Source: Dermacentor variabilis
Lineage: Eukaryota > Arthropoda > Arachnida > Ixodida > Ixodidae
Direction of reading: 5' to 3'
Assembly: GCF_050947875.1 (NCBI RefSeq)
Contig: NW_027460412.1
Span: forward strand, 124,001-188,000
Length of the DNA stretch: 64,000 nucleotides
This document shows positions 11,240-24,276 of the stretch, piece by piece (positions within the stretch are counted from its first letter, which is position 1; each line of letters begins with the position of its first letter). The notes beneath the pieces were generated by a model, which was given only the letters and a program-made list of their open reading frames with translations, searched no databases and had not been told where the DNA came from. The translations under genes and the position numbers were made by a program.

Positions 11240-12300
11240 TGCATATCTTGTGGTTTTGCAGAAAACAACTTGCGCGTCTACCAAAATATGCATGTGCATG
11301 CTTAACAAGTGGCTTGGCACAAATCCATGCGCGGGTGCTAAAAAGAGCAGCTTGGGTGTGCTTAGCATGTCGTTTGGTAAAAATCCACGTGTGCGTTTTG
11401 CCAAAAGCACTATTTGCATGCATTCCTGGTGGTTTTGCAGAAAACAATGTCCGCGTCTACCAAAAGATGCATATGCATGCTTAACAAGTGGTTTGGCACA
11501 AATTCATGCGCGGGTGCTAAAAAGAGCAGCATGGGCATGCTTAGCACGTCGTTTGGTAGAAATCCACGTGCGCGTTCTCCCAAAAGCACCATTTGCATGC
11601 ATATCTTGTGGTTTTGCAGATAACAACGTCCGCGTCTACCAAAGATGCATGTGCATGCTTAACAAGTGGTTTGGCACAAATCAATGCGCGGGTGTTAAAA
11701 AGAGCTGCATGGGCGTGCTTAGCACGCCGTTTGGTAGAAATCCACGTGCACGTTCTGCCAAAAGCACCATTTGCACGCACACCTTTAGGTTTTGCAGAAA
11801 ACAACGTCCGCGTCTACCAAAAGATGCATGTGCATGGTTAACAAGTTGTATGGCACAAATCTATGCGCCGGTGCTAAAAATAGCAGATTGACGAGATTAG
11901 CACGTCGTTTGGTAGAAATCCACGTGCGCGTTCTTCCAAAAGCACCATTTGCATGCATATCTTGTGGTTTTGCAGAAAACAACGTCCGCGTCTACCAAAA
12001 GATGCATGTGCCTGCTTAACAAGTGGTTTGGCACAAATCCATGCGCGGGTGCTCAAAAGAGCAGCATGGGCGTGCTTAGCACGTCGTTTGGTAGAAATGC
12101 ACGTGCGCGTTCTGCCAAAAGCACCACTTGCATGCACATCTTGTGGTTTCGCAGAAAACAACGTCCTCGTCTACCAAAGATGCATGTGCATGCTTAACAA
12201 GTGGTTTGGCACAAATCAATGCGCGGGAGCTAAAAAGAGCAGCATGGGCGTGCTTAGCACGTCGTTTGGTAGAAATCCACGTGCGCGCTCTACCAAAAGC
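11240..12300 (+). repeat. Higher-order repeat, ~2,500-bp shift, copy 2
   Basis: This carries the same order of variants as 8,740-9,800. Private changes include catatgcatgc near 11,470 and ctatgcgccgg near 11,861. Confidence 0.85.
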
Positions 12301-13916
12301 ACCAGTTGCATGCATACCTTGTGGTTTTGCAGATAACAACGTCCGCGTCTGCCAAAAGATGCATGTGCATGCTTAACAAGTGGTTTGGCACAAATCCATG
12401 CGCGGGTGCTAAAAAGAGTAGCATGGGCAAGCTTAGCACGTCGTTTGGTAGAAATCCACGTGCGCGTTCTCCCAAAAGCACCATTTGCATGCATATCTTG
12501 TGGTTTTGCAGAAAGCAACGTCCGCGTCTACCAAAGATGCATGTGCATGCTTAACAAGTGGTTTGGCACAAGTCAATGCGCGGGTGCTAAAAAGAGCTGC
12601 ATGGGCGTGCTTAGCACGCCGTTTGGTAGAAATCCACGTGCACGTTCTCCCAAAAGCACCATTTGCATGCACATCTTTAGGTTTTGCAGAAAACAACGTC
12701 GGCGTCTACCAAAGATGCATGTGCATGCTTAACAAGTGGTTTGGCACAAATTCATGCGCCGGTGCCAAAAAGAGCAGCATGCGCGTGCTTAGCACGTCGT
12801 TTGGTAGAAATCCACGTGCGCGCTCTCCCAAAAGCACCATTTGCATGCATACCTTGTGGTTTTGCAGAAAACAACATCCGCGTCTACCAAAAGATGCATG
12901 TGCATGCTTAACAAGTGGTTTGTCTCAAATCCGTGCGCGGGTTCTAAAAAAAGCAGCATGGGCGTGCTTAGCACGTCGTTTGGTAGAAATCCACGTGCGC
13001 GTTCTGCCAAAAGCACCATTTGCATGCATATCTTGTAGTTTTGCAGAAAACAACGTCCGCGTCTACCAAAGATGCATGTGCATGCTTAACAAGTGGTTTG
13101 GCACAAATCTATGCGCGGGTGCTAAAAAGAGCAGCATGGCGTGCTTAGCACGTCGTTTGGTAGAAATCCACGTGCGCGCTCTGCCAAAAGCACCATTTGC
13201 ATGCATATCTTGTGGTTTTGCAGAAAACAACGTGCGCGTCTACCAAAATATGCATGTGCATGCTTAACAAGTGACTTGGCACAAATCCATGCGTGGGTGC
13301 TAAAAAGAGCAGCTTGGGTGAGCTTAGCACGTCGTTTGGTAAAAATCCACGTGTGCGTTTTGCCAAAAGGACTATTTGCATGCATTCCTGGTGGTTTTGC
13401 AGAAAACAATGTCCGCGTCTACCAAAAGATGCATGTGCATCCTTAACAAGTTGTTTGGCACAAATCCATGCGCTGGTGCTAAAAATAGCACCATGGGCGT
13501 GCTTAGCACGTCGTTTGGTAGAAATCCACGTGCGCGCTCTGCCAAAAGCACCATTTGCATGCTTACCTTGTGGTTTTGCAGATAACAACGTCCGCGTCTG
13601 CCAAAAGATGCATGTGCATGCTTAACAAGTGGTTTGGCACAAATCCATGCGCGGGTGCTAAAAAGAGCAGCATGGGCATGCTTAGCACGTCGTTTGGTAG
13701 AAATCCACGTGCGCGTTCTCCCAAAAGCACCATTTGCATGCATATCTTGTGGTTTTGCAGAAAGCAACGTCCGCGTCTACCAAAGATGCATGTGCATGCT
13801 TAACAAGTGGTTTGCCTCAAATCCATGCGCGGGTTCTAAAAAAAGCAGCATGGGCGTGCTTAGCACGTCGTTTGGTAGAAATCCACGTGCGCGCTCTGCC
13901 AAAAGCACCATTTGCA

Positions 13917-14650
13917 TGCATATCTTGTGGTTTTGCAGAAAACAACCTGCGCGTCTACCAAAATATGCATGTGCATGCTTAACAAGTGGCTTGGCACAAA
14001 TCCATGCGCGGGTGCTAAAAAGAGCAGCTTGGGTGTGCTTAGCATGTCGTTTGGTAAAAATCCACGTGTGAGTTTTGCCAAAAGCACTATTTGCATGCAT
14101 TCCTGGTGGTTTTGCAGAAAACAATGTCCGCGTCTACCAAAAGATGCATGTGCATGCTTAACAAGTGGTTTGGCACAAATTCATGCGCGGGTGCTAAAAA
14201 GAGCAGCATGGGCATGCTTAGCACGTCGTTTGGTAGAAATCCACGTGCGCGTTCTCCCAAAAGCACCATTTGCATGCATATCTTGTGGTTTTGCAGATAA
14301 CAACGTCCGCGTCTACCAAAGATGCATGTGCATGCTTAACAAGTGGTTTGGCACAAATCAATGCGCGGGTGTTAAAAAGAGCTGCATGGGCGTGCTTAGC
14401 ACGCCGTTTGGTAGAAATCCACGTGCACGTTCTGCCAAAAGCACCATTTGCACGCACACCTTTAGGTTTTGCAGAAAACAACGTCCGCGTCTACCAAAAG
14501 ATGCATGTGCATGGTTAACAAGTTGTATGGCATAAATCTATGCCCGGGTGCTAAAAATAGCAGATTGACGAGATTAGCACGTCGTTTGGTAGAAATCCAC
14601 GTGCGCGTTCTTCCAAAAGCACCATTTGCATGCATATCTTGTGGTTTTGC
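13917..14650 (+). repeat. Higher-order repeat, copy 3 (2,677-bp shift from copy 2)
   Basis: The series continues here 15 monomers after copy 2. It keeps cattcctggtgg, gtgttaaaaag and tagcagattgacg. It then leaves the series near 14,650, where caggaaacaatg appears. Confidence 0.8.
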
Positions 14651-16929
14651 AGGAAACAATGTCCGCGTCTACCAAAAGATGCATGTGCATCCTTAACAAG
14701 TTGTTTGGCACAAATCCATGCGCTGGTGCTAAAAATAGCACCATGGGCGTGCTTAGCACGTCGTTTGGTAGAAATCCACGTGCGCGCTCTGCCAAAAGCA
14801 CCATTTGCATGCATACCTTGTGGTTTTGCAGATAACAACGTCCGCGTCTGCCAAAAGATGCATGTGCATGCTTAACAAGTGGTTCGGCACAAATCCATGC
14901 GCGGGTGCTAAAAAGAGCAGCATGGGCATGCTTAGCACGTCGTTTGGTAGAAATCCACGTGCGCGTTCTCCCAAAAGCACCATTTGCATGCATATCTTGT
15001 GGTTTTGCAGAAAACAACGTGCGCGTCTACCAAAATTTGCATGTGCATGCTTAACAAGTGGCTTGGCACAAATCCATGCGCGGGTGCTAAAAAGAGCAGC
15101 TTGGGTGTGCTTAGCGCGTCGTTTGGTAAGAATCCACGTGTGCGTTTTGCCAAAAGCACTATTTGCATGCATTCCTGGTGGTTTTGCAGAAAACAATGTC
15201 CGCGTCTACCAAAAGATGCATGTGCATGCTTAACAGGTTGTTTGGCACAAATCCATGCGCTGGTGCTAAAAAGAGCAGCATGGGCGTGCTTAGCACGTCG
15301 TTTGGTAGAAATCCAAGTGCGCGCTCTGCCAAAAGCACCATTTGCATGCATACCTTGAGGTTTTGCAGATAACAACGTCCGCGTCTGCCAAAAGATGCAT
15401 GTGCATTCTTAACAAGTGGTTTGGCACAAATCCATGCGCGGGTGCTAAAAAGAGCAGCATGGGCATGCTTAGCACGTCGTTTCGTAGAAATCCACGTGCG
15501 CGTTCTCCCAAAAGCACCATTTGCATGCATACCTTGTGGTTTTGCAGATAACAACGTCCGCGTCTGCCAAAAGATGCATGTGCATGCTTAACAAGTGGTT
15601 TGGCACAAATCCATGCGCGGGTGCTAAAAAGAGCAGCATGGGCGTGCTTAGCACGTCGTTTGGTAGAAATGCACGTGCGCGTTCTGCCAAAAGCACCATT
15701 TGCATGCACATCTTGTGCCTTTGCAGAAAACAACGTCCGCGTCTACCAAAATATGCGTGTGCATACTTAACAAGTTGTTTGGCACAAATCCATGCGCGGG
15801 TCCTAAAAAGAGCAGCATGGGCGTGCTTAGCACGTCGTTTGGTAGAAATCCACGTGCGCGTTCTGCCAAAAGCACCATTTGCATGCACATCTTGTGGTTT
15901 TGCAGAAAACAACGTCCGCGTCTACCAAAGATGCATGTGCATGCTTAACAAGTGGTTTGGCACAAATCAATGCGCGGGTGCTAAAAAGAGCAGCATGGGC
16001 GTGCTTAGCACGTCGTTTGGTAGAAATCCACGTGCGCGTTCTGCCAAAAGCACCATTTGCATGCATATCTTGTGGTTTTGCAGAAAACAACGTCCGCGTC
16101 TACCAAAAGATGCATGTGCATGCTTAACAAGTTGTTTGGCACAAATCCATGCGCGGGTGCTAAAAAGAGCAGCATGGAAGTGCTTAGGACGTCGTTTGGT
16201 AAAAGTCCACGTGTGCGTTTTGCCAAAAGCACTATTTGCATGCATTCCTCGTGGTTTTGCAGAAAACAATGTCCGCGTCTACCAAAAGATGCATGTGCAT
16301 GCTTAACAAGTTGTTTGGCACAAATCCATGCGCTGGTGCTAAAAAGAGCCGCATGGGCGTGCTTAGCACGTCGTTTGGTAGAAATCCACGTGCGCGCTCT
16401 GCCAAAAGCACCATTTGCATGCATACCTTGTGGTTTTGCAGATAACAACGTCCGCGTCTGCCAAAAGATGCATATACATGCTTAACAAGTGGTTTGGCAC
16501 AAATCCATGCGCGGGTGCTTAAAAGAGCAGCATGGGCATGCTTAGCACGTCGTTTGGTAGAAATCCACGTGCGCGTTCTCCCAAAAGCACCATTTGCATG
16601 CATATCTTGTGGTTTTGCAGAAAGCAACGTCCGCGTCTACCAAAGATGCATGTGCATGCTTAACAAGTTGTTTGGCACAAATCCATGCGCGGGTGCTAAA
16701 AAGAGCAGCATGGGCGTGCTTCGCACGTCGTTTGGTAGAAATCCACGTGCGCGTTCTGCCAAAAGCACCATTTGCATGCACATCTTGTGGTTTTGAAGAA
16801 AACAACGTCCGCGTCTACCAAAAGATGCATGTGCATGCTTAACAAGTTGTTTGGCACAAATTCATGCGCGGGTGCTAAAAAGAGCAGCATGGGCGTGCTT
16901 AGGACGTCGTTTGGTAAAAATCCACGTGT

Positions 16930-17343
16930 GCGTTTTGCCAAAAGCACTATTTGCATGCATTCCTCGTGGTTTTGCAGAAAACAATGTCCGCGTCTACCAA
17001 AAGATGCATGTGCATGTTTGCAAGTTGTTTGGCACAAACCCATGCGCGGGTGCTAAAAAGAGCAGCATGGGCGTGCTTAGCACGGCGTTTGGTAGAAATC
17101 CACGTGCGCGTTCTTCCAAAAGCACCATTTGCATGCATATCTTGTGGTTTTTCAGAAAACAACGTCCGCGTCTACCAAAAGATGCATGTGCATGCTTAAC
17201 AAGTGGTTTGGCACAAATCCATGTGCGGGTGCTAAAAAGAGCAGCATGGGCATGCTTAGAACGTCGTTTGGTAGAAATCCACGGGCGCGTTCTCCCAAAA
17301 GCGCCATTTGCATTCATATCTTCTGGTTTTGCAGAAAACAACG
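16930..17343 (+). repeat. Local three-monomer duplication, copy 1
   Basis: The variants cattcctcgtgg, gtttgcaagttg, gcacggcg, tttttcag and ccacgggcg appear here and again 535 bp downstream, three monomers minus a base or two. The short unit gtttgcaag/gtttacaag marks a small indel at the subunit A/B border. Confidence 0.75.
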
Positions 17344-17464
17344 TCCGCGTCTACCAAAGATGCATGTGCAGGCTTGACACGTAGTTTGGCACAAATCCCT
17401 GCGCGGGGGCTAAAAAGAGCAGCATGGGCGTGCTTAGCACGTCGTTTGCTAGAAATCCACGTGC

Positions 17465-17878
17465 GCGTTTTGCCAAAAGCACTATTTGCATGCATTCCTC
17501 GTGGTTTTGCAGAAAACAATGTCCGCGTCTACCAAAAGATGCATGTGCATGTTTACAAGTTGTTTGGCACAAACCCATGCGCGGGTGCTAAAAAGAGCAG
17601 CATGGGCGTGCTTAGCACGGCGTTTGGTAGAAATCCACGTGCGCGTTCTTCCAAAAGCACCATTTGCATGCATATCTTGTGGTTTTTCAGAAAACAACGT
17701 CCGCGTCTACCAAAAGATGCATGTGCATGCTTAACAAGTGGTTTGGCACAAATCCATGTGCGGGTGCTAAAAAGAGCAGCATGGGCATGCTTAGAACGTC
17801 GTTTGGTAGAAATCCACGGGCGCGTTCTCCCAAAAGCGCCATTTGCATTCATATCTTCTGGTTTTGCAGAAAACAACG
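17465..17878 (+). repeat. Local three-monomer duplication, copy 2
   Basis: This is the partner of 16,930-17,343 with gtttacaagttg in place of gtttgcaagttg. It is otherwise nearly identical by eye. Confidence 0.75.
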
Positions 17879-19452
17879 TCCGCGTCTACCAAAGGTGCAT
17901 ATACATGCTTAACAAGTGGTTTAGCACAAATCCATGCGCGGGTGCTAAAAAGAGCAGCATGGGCATGCTTAGCACGTCGTTTGGTAGAAATCCACGTGCG
18001 CGTTCTCCCAAAAGCACCATTTACATGCATATCTTGTGGTTTTGCAGAAAGCAACGTCCGCGTCTACCAAAGATGCATGTGCATGCTTAACAAGTTGTTT
18101 GGCACAAATCCATGCGCGGGTGCTAAAAAGAGCAGCATGGGCGTTCTTAGGACGTCGTTTGGTAAAAATCCACGTGTGCGTTTTGCCAAAAGCACTATTT
18201 GCATGCATTCCTCGTGGTTTTGCAGAAAACAATGTCCGCGTCTACCAAAAGATGCATGTGCATGCTTAACAAGTTGTTTGGCACAAATCCATGCGTTGGT
18301 GCTAAAAAGAGCAGCATGGGCGTGCTTAGCACGTCGTTTGGAAGAAATCCACGTGCGCGCTCTGCCAAAAGCACCATTTGCATGCATACCTTGTGGTTTT
18401 GCAGATAACAACGTCCGCGTCTGCCAAAAGGTGCATATACATGCTTAACAAGTGGTTTGGCACAAATCCGTGCGCGGGTGCTAAAAAGAGCAGCATGGGC
18501 ATGCTTAGCACGTCGTTTGGTAGAAATCCACGTGCGCGTTCTCCCAAAAGCACCATTTGCATGCATATCTTGTGGTTTTGCAGAAAGCAACGTCCGCGTC
18601 TACCAAAGATGCATGTGCATGCTTAACAAGTGGTTTGGCACAAATCCATGCGCGGGTGCTAAAAAGAGCAGCATGGGCATGCTTAGAACGTCGTTTGGTA
18701 GAAATCCACGGGCGCGTTCTCCCAAAAGCGCCATTTGCATTCATATCTTGTGGTTTTGCAGAAAACAACGTCCGCGTCTACCAAAGATGCATGTGCAGGC
18801 TTGACACGTAGTTTGGCACAAATCCCTGCGCGGGGGCTAAAAAGAGCAGCATGGGCGTGCTTAGCACGTCGTTTGCTAGAAATCCACGTGCGCGCTCTGC
18901 CAAAAGCACCATTTGCATGCATATCTTGTGGTTTTGCAGAAAACAATGTCTGCGTCTGCCAAAAGATGCATGTGCATGCTTAACAAGTTGTTTGGCACAA
19001 ATTCATGCGCGGGTGCTAAAAAGAGCAGCATAGGCGTGCTTAGCACGTCCTTTGGTAGAAATCCACGTGCGCGTTCTTCTAGAAGCACCATTTGCATGCA
19101 TATCTTGTGGTTTTGCAGAAAACAACGTCCGCGTCTACCAAAAGATGCATGTGCATGCTTAACAAGTTGTTTGGCACAAATCCATGCGCGGGTGCTAAAA
19201 AGAGCAGCATGGGCGTGGTTAGCACGTCGTTTGGTAGAAATCCACGTGCGCGCTCTGCCAAAAGCACCATTTGCATGCATACCTTGAGGTTTTGCAGATA
19301 ACTACGTCCGCGTCTGCCAAAAGATGCATGTGCATGCTTAACAAGTGGTTTGGCACAAATCCATGCGCGGTTGCTAAAAAGAGCAGCATAGGCGTCTTTA
19401 GCACGTCGTTTGGTAGAAATCCACGTGCGCGTTCTGCCAAAAGCACCATTTG

Positions 19453-21239
19453 CATGCATATCTTTTGGTTTTGCAGAAAACAATGTCCGCGTCTACCAAA
19501 AGATGCATGTGCATGCTTAACAAGTTGTTTGGCACAAATCCATGCGCGGGTGCTAAAAAGAGCAGCATGGCCGTGCTTAGCACGTCGTTTGGAAGAAATC
19601 CACGTGCGCGTTCTTCCAAAAGCACCATTTGCATGCATATCTTGTGGTTTTGCAGAAAACAACGTCCGCGTCTACCAAAAGATGCATGTGCATGCTTAAC
19701 AAGTGGTTTGGCACAAATCCATGCGCGGGTGCTAAAAAGAGCAGCATCGGCGTGCTTAGGACGTCGTTTGGTAAAAGTCCAGGTGTGCGTTTTGCCAAAA
19801 GCTCTATTTGCATGCATTCCTCGTGTTTTTGCAGAAAACAATGTCCGCGTCTACCAAAAGATGCATGTGCATGCTTAACAAGTTGTTTGGCACAAATCCA
19901 TGCGCTGGTGCTAAAAAGAGCAGCATGGGCGAGCTTAGCACGTCGTTTGGAAGAAATCCACGTGCGCGCTCTGCCAAAAGCACCATTTGCATGCATACCT
20001 TGTGGTTTTGCAGATAACAACGTCCGCGTCTGCCAAAAGATGCATATACATGCTTAACAAGTGGTTTGGCACAAATCCATGCGCGGGTGCTAAAAAGAGC
20101 AGCATGGGCATGCTTAGCACGTCGTTTGGTATAAATCCACGTGCGCGTTCTCCCAAAAGCACCATTTGCATGCATATCTTGTGGTTTTGCAGAAAGCAAC
20201 GTCCGCGTCTACCAAAGATGCATGTGCATGCTTAAAAAGTGGTTTGGCACAAATCCCTGCGCGGGGGCTAAAAAGAGCAGCATGGGCGTGCTTAGCACGT
20301 CGTTTGCTAGAAATCCACGTGCGCGCTCTGCCAAAAGCACCATTTGCATGCATACCTTGAGGTTTTGCAGATAACTACGTCCGCGTCTGCCAAAAGATGC
20401 ATGTGCATGCTTAACAAGTGGTTTGGCACAAATCCATGCGCTGTTGCTAAAAAGAGCAGCATAGGTGTCTTTAGCACGTCGTTTGGTAGAAATCTACGTG
20501 CGCGTTCTGCCAAAAGCACCATTTGCATGCATATCTTTTGGTTTTGCAGAAAACAATGTCCGCGTCTACCAAAAGATGCATGTGCATGCTTAACAAGTTG
20601 TTTGGCACAAATCCATGCGCGGGTGCTAAAAAGAGCAGCATGGGCGTGCTTAGCACGTCGTTTGGAAGAAATCCACGTGCGCGTTCTTCCAAAAGCACCA
20701 TTTGCATGCATATCTTGTGGTTTTGCAGAAAACAACGTCCGCGTCTACCAAAAGATGCATATACATGCTTAACAAGTGGTTTGGCACAAATCCATGCGCG
20801 GGTGCTAAAAAGAGCAGCATGGGCATGCTTAGCACGTCGTTTGGTAGAAATCCACGTGCGCGTTCTCCCAAAAGCACCATTTGCATGCATATCTTGTGGT
20901 TTTGCAGAAAGCAACGTCCGCGTCTACCAAAGATGCATGTGCATGCTTAACAAGTGGTTTGGCGCAAATCCATGCGCGGGTGCTAAAAAGAGCAGCATGG
21001 GCATGCTTAGAACGTCGTTTGGTAGAAATCAACGGGCGCGTTCTCCCAAAAGCGCCATTTGCATGCATATCTTGTGGTTTTGCAGAAAACAACGTCCGCG
21101 TCTACCAAAGATGCATGTGCAGGCTTGACACGTAGTTTGGCACAAATCCCTGCGCGGGAGCTAAAAAGAGCAGCATGGGCGTGCTTAGCACGTCGTTTGC
21201 TAGAAATCCACGTGCGCGCTCTGCCAAAAGCACCATTTG
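19453..21239 (+). repeat. 10-monomer higher-order unit (3+7), copy 1
   Basis: The unit can be read as a three-monomer part (about 19,453-19,990, with cgtgtttttgcag and gtccaggtgtg) followed by a seven-monomer part (about 19,990-21,239, with gcatatacatgc, ggtataaatcc, ataggtgtctt and gcttgacacg). The whole recurs at 22,490-24,276, 3,037 bp downstream. Confidence 0.8.
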
Positions 21240-22489
21240 CATGCATACCTTGTGGTTTTGCAGATAACAACGTCCGCGTCTGCCAAAAGATGCATATACA
21301 TGCTTAACAAGTGGTTTGGCACAAATCCATGCGCGGGTGCTAAAAAGAGCAGCATGGGCATGCTTAGCACGTCGTTTGGTATAAATCCACGTGCGCGTTC
21401 TCCCAAAAGCACCATTTGCATGCATATCTTGTGGTTTTGCAGAAAGCAACGTCCGCGTCTACCAAAGATGCATGTGCATGCTTAACAAGTGGTTTGGCAC
21501 AAATCCCTGCGCGGGGGCTAAAAAGAGCAGCATGGGCGTGCTTAGCACGTCGTTTGCTAGAAATCCACGTGCGCGCTCTGCCAAAAGCACCATTTGCATG
21601 CATACCTTGAGGTTTTGCAGATAACTACGTCCGCGTCTGCCAAAAGATGCATGTGCATGCTTAACAAGTGGTTTGGCACAAATCCATGCGCGGTTGCTAA
21701 AAAGAGCAGCATAGGTGTCTTTAGCACGTCGTTTGGTAGAAATCTACGTGCGCGTTCTGCCAAAAGCACCATTTGCATGCATATCTTTTGGTTTTGCAGA
21801 AAACAATGTCCGCGTCTACCAAAAGATGCATGTGCATGCTTAACAAGTTGTTTGGCACAAATCCATGCGCGGGTGCTAAAAAGAGCAGCATGGGCGTGCT
21901 TAGCACGTCGTTTGGAAGAAATCCACGTGCGCGTTCTTCCAAAAGCACCATTTGCATGCATATCTTGTGGTTTTGCAGAAAACAACGTCCGCGTCTACCA
22001 AAAGATGCATATACATGCTTAACAAGTGGTTTGGCACAAATCCATGCGCGGGTGCTAAAAAGAGCAGCATGGGCATGCTTAGCACGTCGTTTGGTAGAAA
22101 TCCACGTGCGCGTTCTCCCAAAAGCACCATTTGCATGCATATCTTGTGGTTTTGCAGAAAGCAACGTCCGCGTCTACCAAAGATGCATGTGCATGCTTAA
22201 CAAGTGGTTTGGCGCAAATCCATGCGCGGGTGCTAAAAAGAGCAGCATGGGCATGCTTAGAACGTCGTTTGGTAGAAATCAACGGGCGCGTTCTCCCAAA
22301 AGCGCCATTTGCATGCATATCTTGTGGTTTTGCAGAAAACAACGTCCGCGTCTACCAAAGATGCATGTGCAGGCTTGACACGTAGTTTGGCACAAATCCC
22401 TGCGCGGGAGCTAAAAAGAGCAGCATGGGCGTGCTTAGCACGTCGTTTGCTAGAAATCCACGTGCGCGCTCTGCCAAAAGCACCATTTG
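21240..22489 (+). repeat. 7-monomer derivative (1,250 bp) of the 10-monomer unit
   Basis: This repeats only the seven-monomer part, shifted exactly 1,250 bp from copy 1. The three-monomer part is absent, as expected for an unequal exchange product. Confidence 0.82.
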
Positions 22490-24276
22490 CATGCATATCT
22501 TGTGGTTTTGCAGAAAACAATGTCCGCGTCTACCAAAAGATGCATGTGCATGCTTAACAAGTTGTTTGGCACAAATCCATGCGCGGGTGCTAAAAAGAGC
22601 AGCATGGCCGTGCTTAGCACGTCGTTTGGAAGAAATCCACGTGCGCGTTCTTCCAAAAGCACCATTTGCATGCATATCTTGTGGTTTTGCAGAAAACAAC
22701 GTCCGCGTCTACCAAAAGATGCATGTGCATGCTTAACAAGTGGCTTGGCACAAATCCATGCGCGGGTGCTAAAAAGAGCAGCATGGGCGTGCTTAGGACG
22801 TCGTTTGGTAAAAGTCCAGGTGTGCGTTTTGCCAAAAGCTCTATTTGCATGCATTCCTCGTGTTTTTGCAGAAAACAATGTCCGCGTCTACCAAAAGATG
22901 CATGTGCATGCTTAACAAGTTGTTTGGCACAAATCCATGCGCTGGTGCTAAAAGGAGCAGCATGGGCGAGCTTAGCACGTCGTTTGGAAGAAATCCACGT
23001 GCGCGCTCTGCCAAAAGCACCATTTGCATGCATACCTTGTGGTTTTGCATATAACAACGTCCGCGTCTGCCAAAAGATGCATATACATGCTTAACAAGTG
23101 GTTTGGCACAAATCCATGCGCGGGTGCTAAAAAGAGCAGCATGGGCATGCTTAGCACGTCGTTTGGTATAAATCCACGTGCGCGTTCTCCCAAAAGCACC
23201 ATTTGCATGCATATCTTGTGGTTTTGCAGAAAGCAACGTCCGCGTCTACCAAAGATGCATGTGCATGCTTAACAAGTGGTTTGGCACAAATCCCTGCGCG
23301 GGGGCTAAAAAGAGCAGCATGGGCGTGCTTAGCACGTCGTTTGCTAGAAATCCACGTGCGCGCTCTGCCAAAAGCACCATTTGCATGCATACCTTGAGGT
23401 TTTGCAGATAACTACGTCCGCGTCTGCCAAAAGATGCATGTGCATGCTTAACAAGTGGTTTGGCACAAATCCATGCGCGGTTGCTAAAAAGAGCAGCATA
23501 GGTGTCTTTAGCACGTCGTTTGGTAGAAATCTACGTGCGCGTTCTGCCAAAAGCACCATTTGCATGCATATCTTTTGGTTTTGCAGAAAACAATGTCCGC
23601 GTCTACCAAAAGATGCATGTGCATGCTTAACAAGTTGTTTGGCACAAATCCATGCGCGGGTGCTAAAAAGAGCAGCATGGGCGTGCTTAGCACGTCGTTT
23701 GGAAGAAATCCACGTGCGCGTTCTTCCAAAAGCACCATTTGCATGCATATCTTGTGGTTTTGCAGAAAACAACGTCCGCGTCTACCAAAAGATGCATATA
23801 CATGCTTAACAAGTGGTTTGGCACAAATCCATGCGCGGGTGCTAAAAAGAGCAGCATGGGCATGCTTAGCACGTCGTTTGGTAGAAATCCACGTGCGCGT
23901 TCTCCCAAAAGCACCATTTGCATGCATATCTTGTGGTTTTGCAGAAAGCAACGTCCGCGTCTACCAAAGATGCATGTGCATGCTTAACAAGTGGTTTGGC
24001 GCAAATCCATGCGCGGGTGCTAAAAAGAGCAGCATGGGCATGCTTAGAACGTCGTTTGGTAGAAATCAACTGGCGCGTTCTCCCAAAAGCGCCATTTGCA
24101 TGCATATCTTGTGGTTTTGCAGAAAACAACGTCCGCGTCTACCAAAGATGCATGTGCAGGCTTGACACGTAGTTTGGCACAAATCCCTGCGCGGGAGCTA
24201 AAAAGAGCAGCATGGGCGTGCTTAGCACGTCGTTTGCTAGAAATCCACGTGCGCGCTCTGCCAAAAGCACCATTTG
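22490..24276 (+). repeat. 10-monomer higher-order unit (3+7), copy 2
   Basis: This has the full three plus seven order again. The three-monomer part matches 19,453-19,990 (shift 3,037). The seven-monomer part matches 21,240-22,489 (shift 1,787). A private change, caactggcgcg, occurs near 24,067. Confidence 0.82.
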
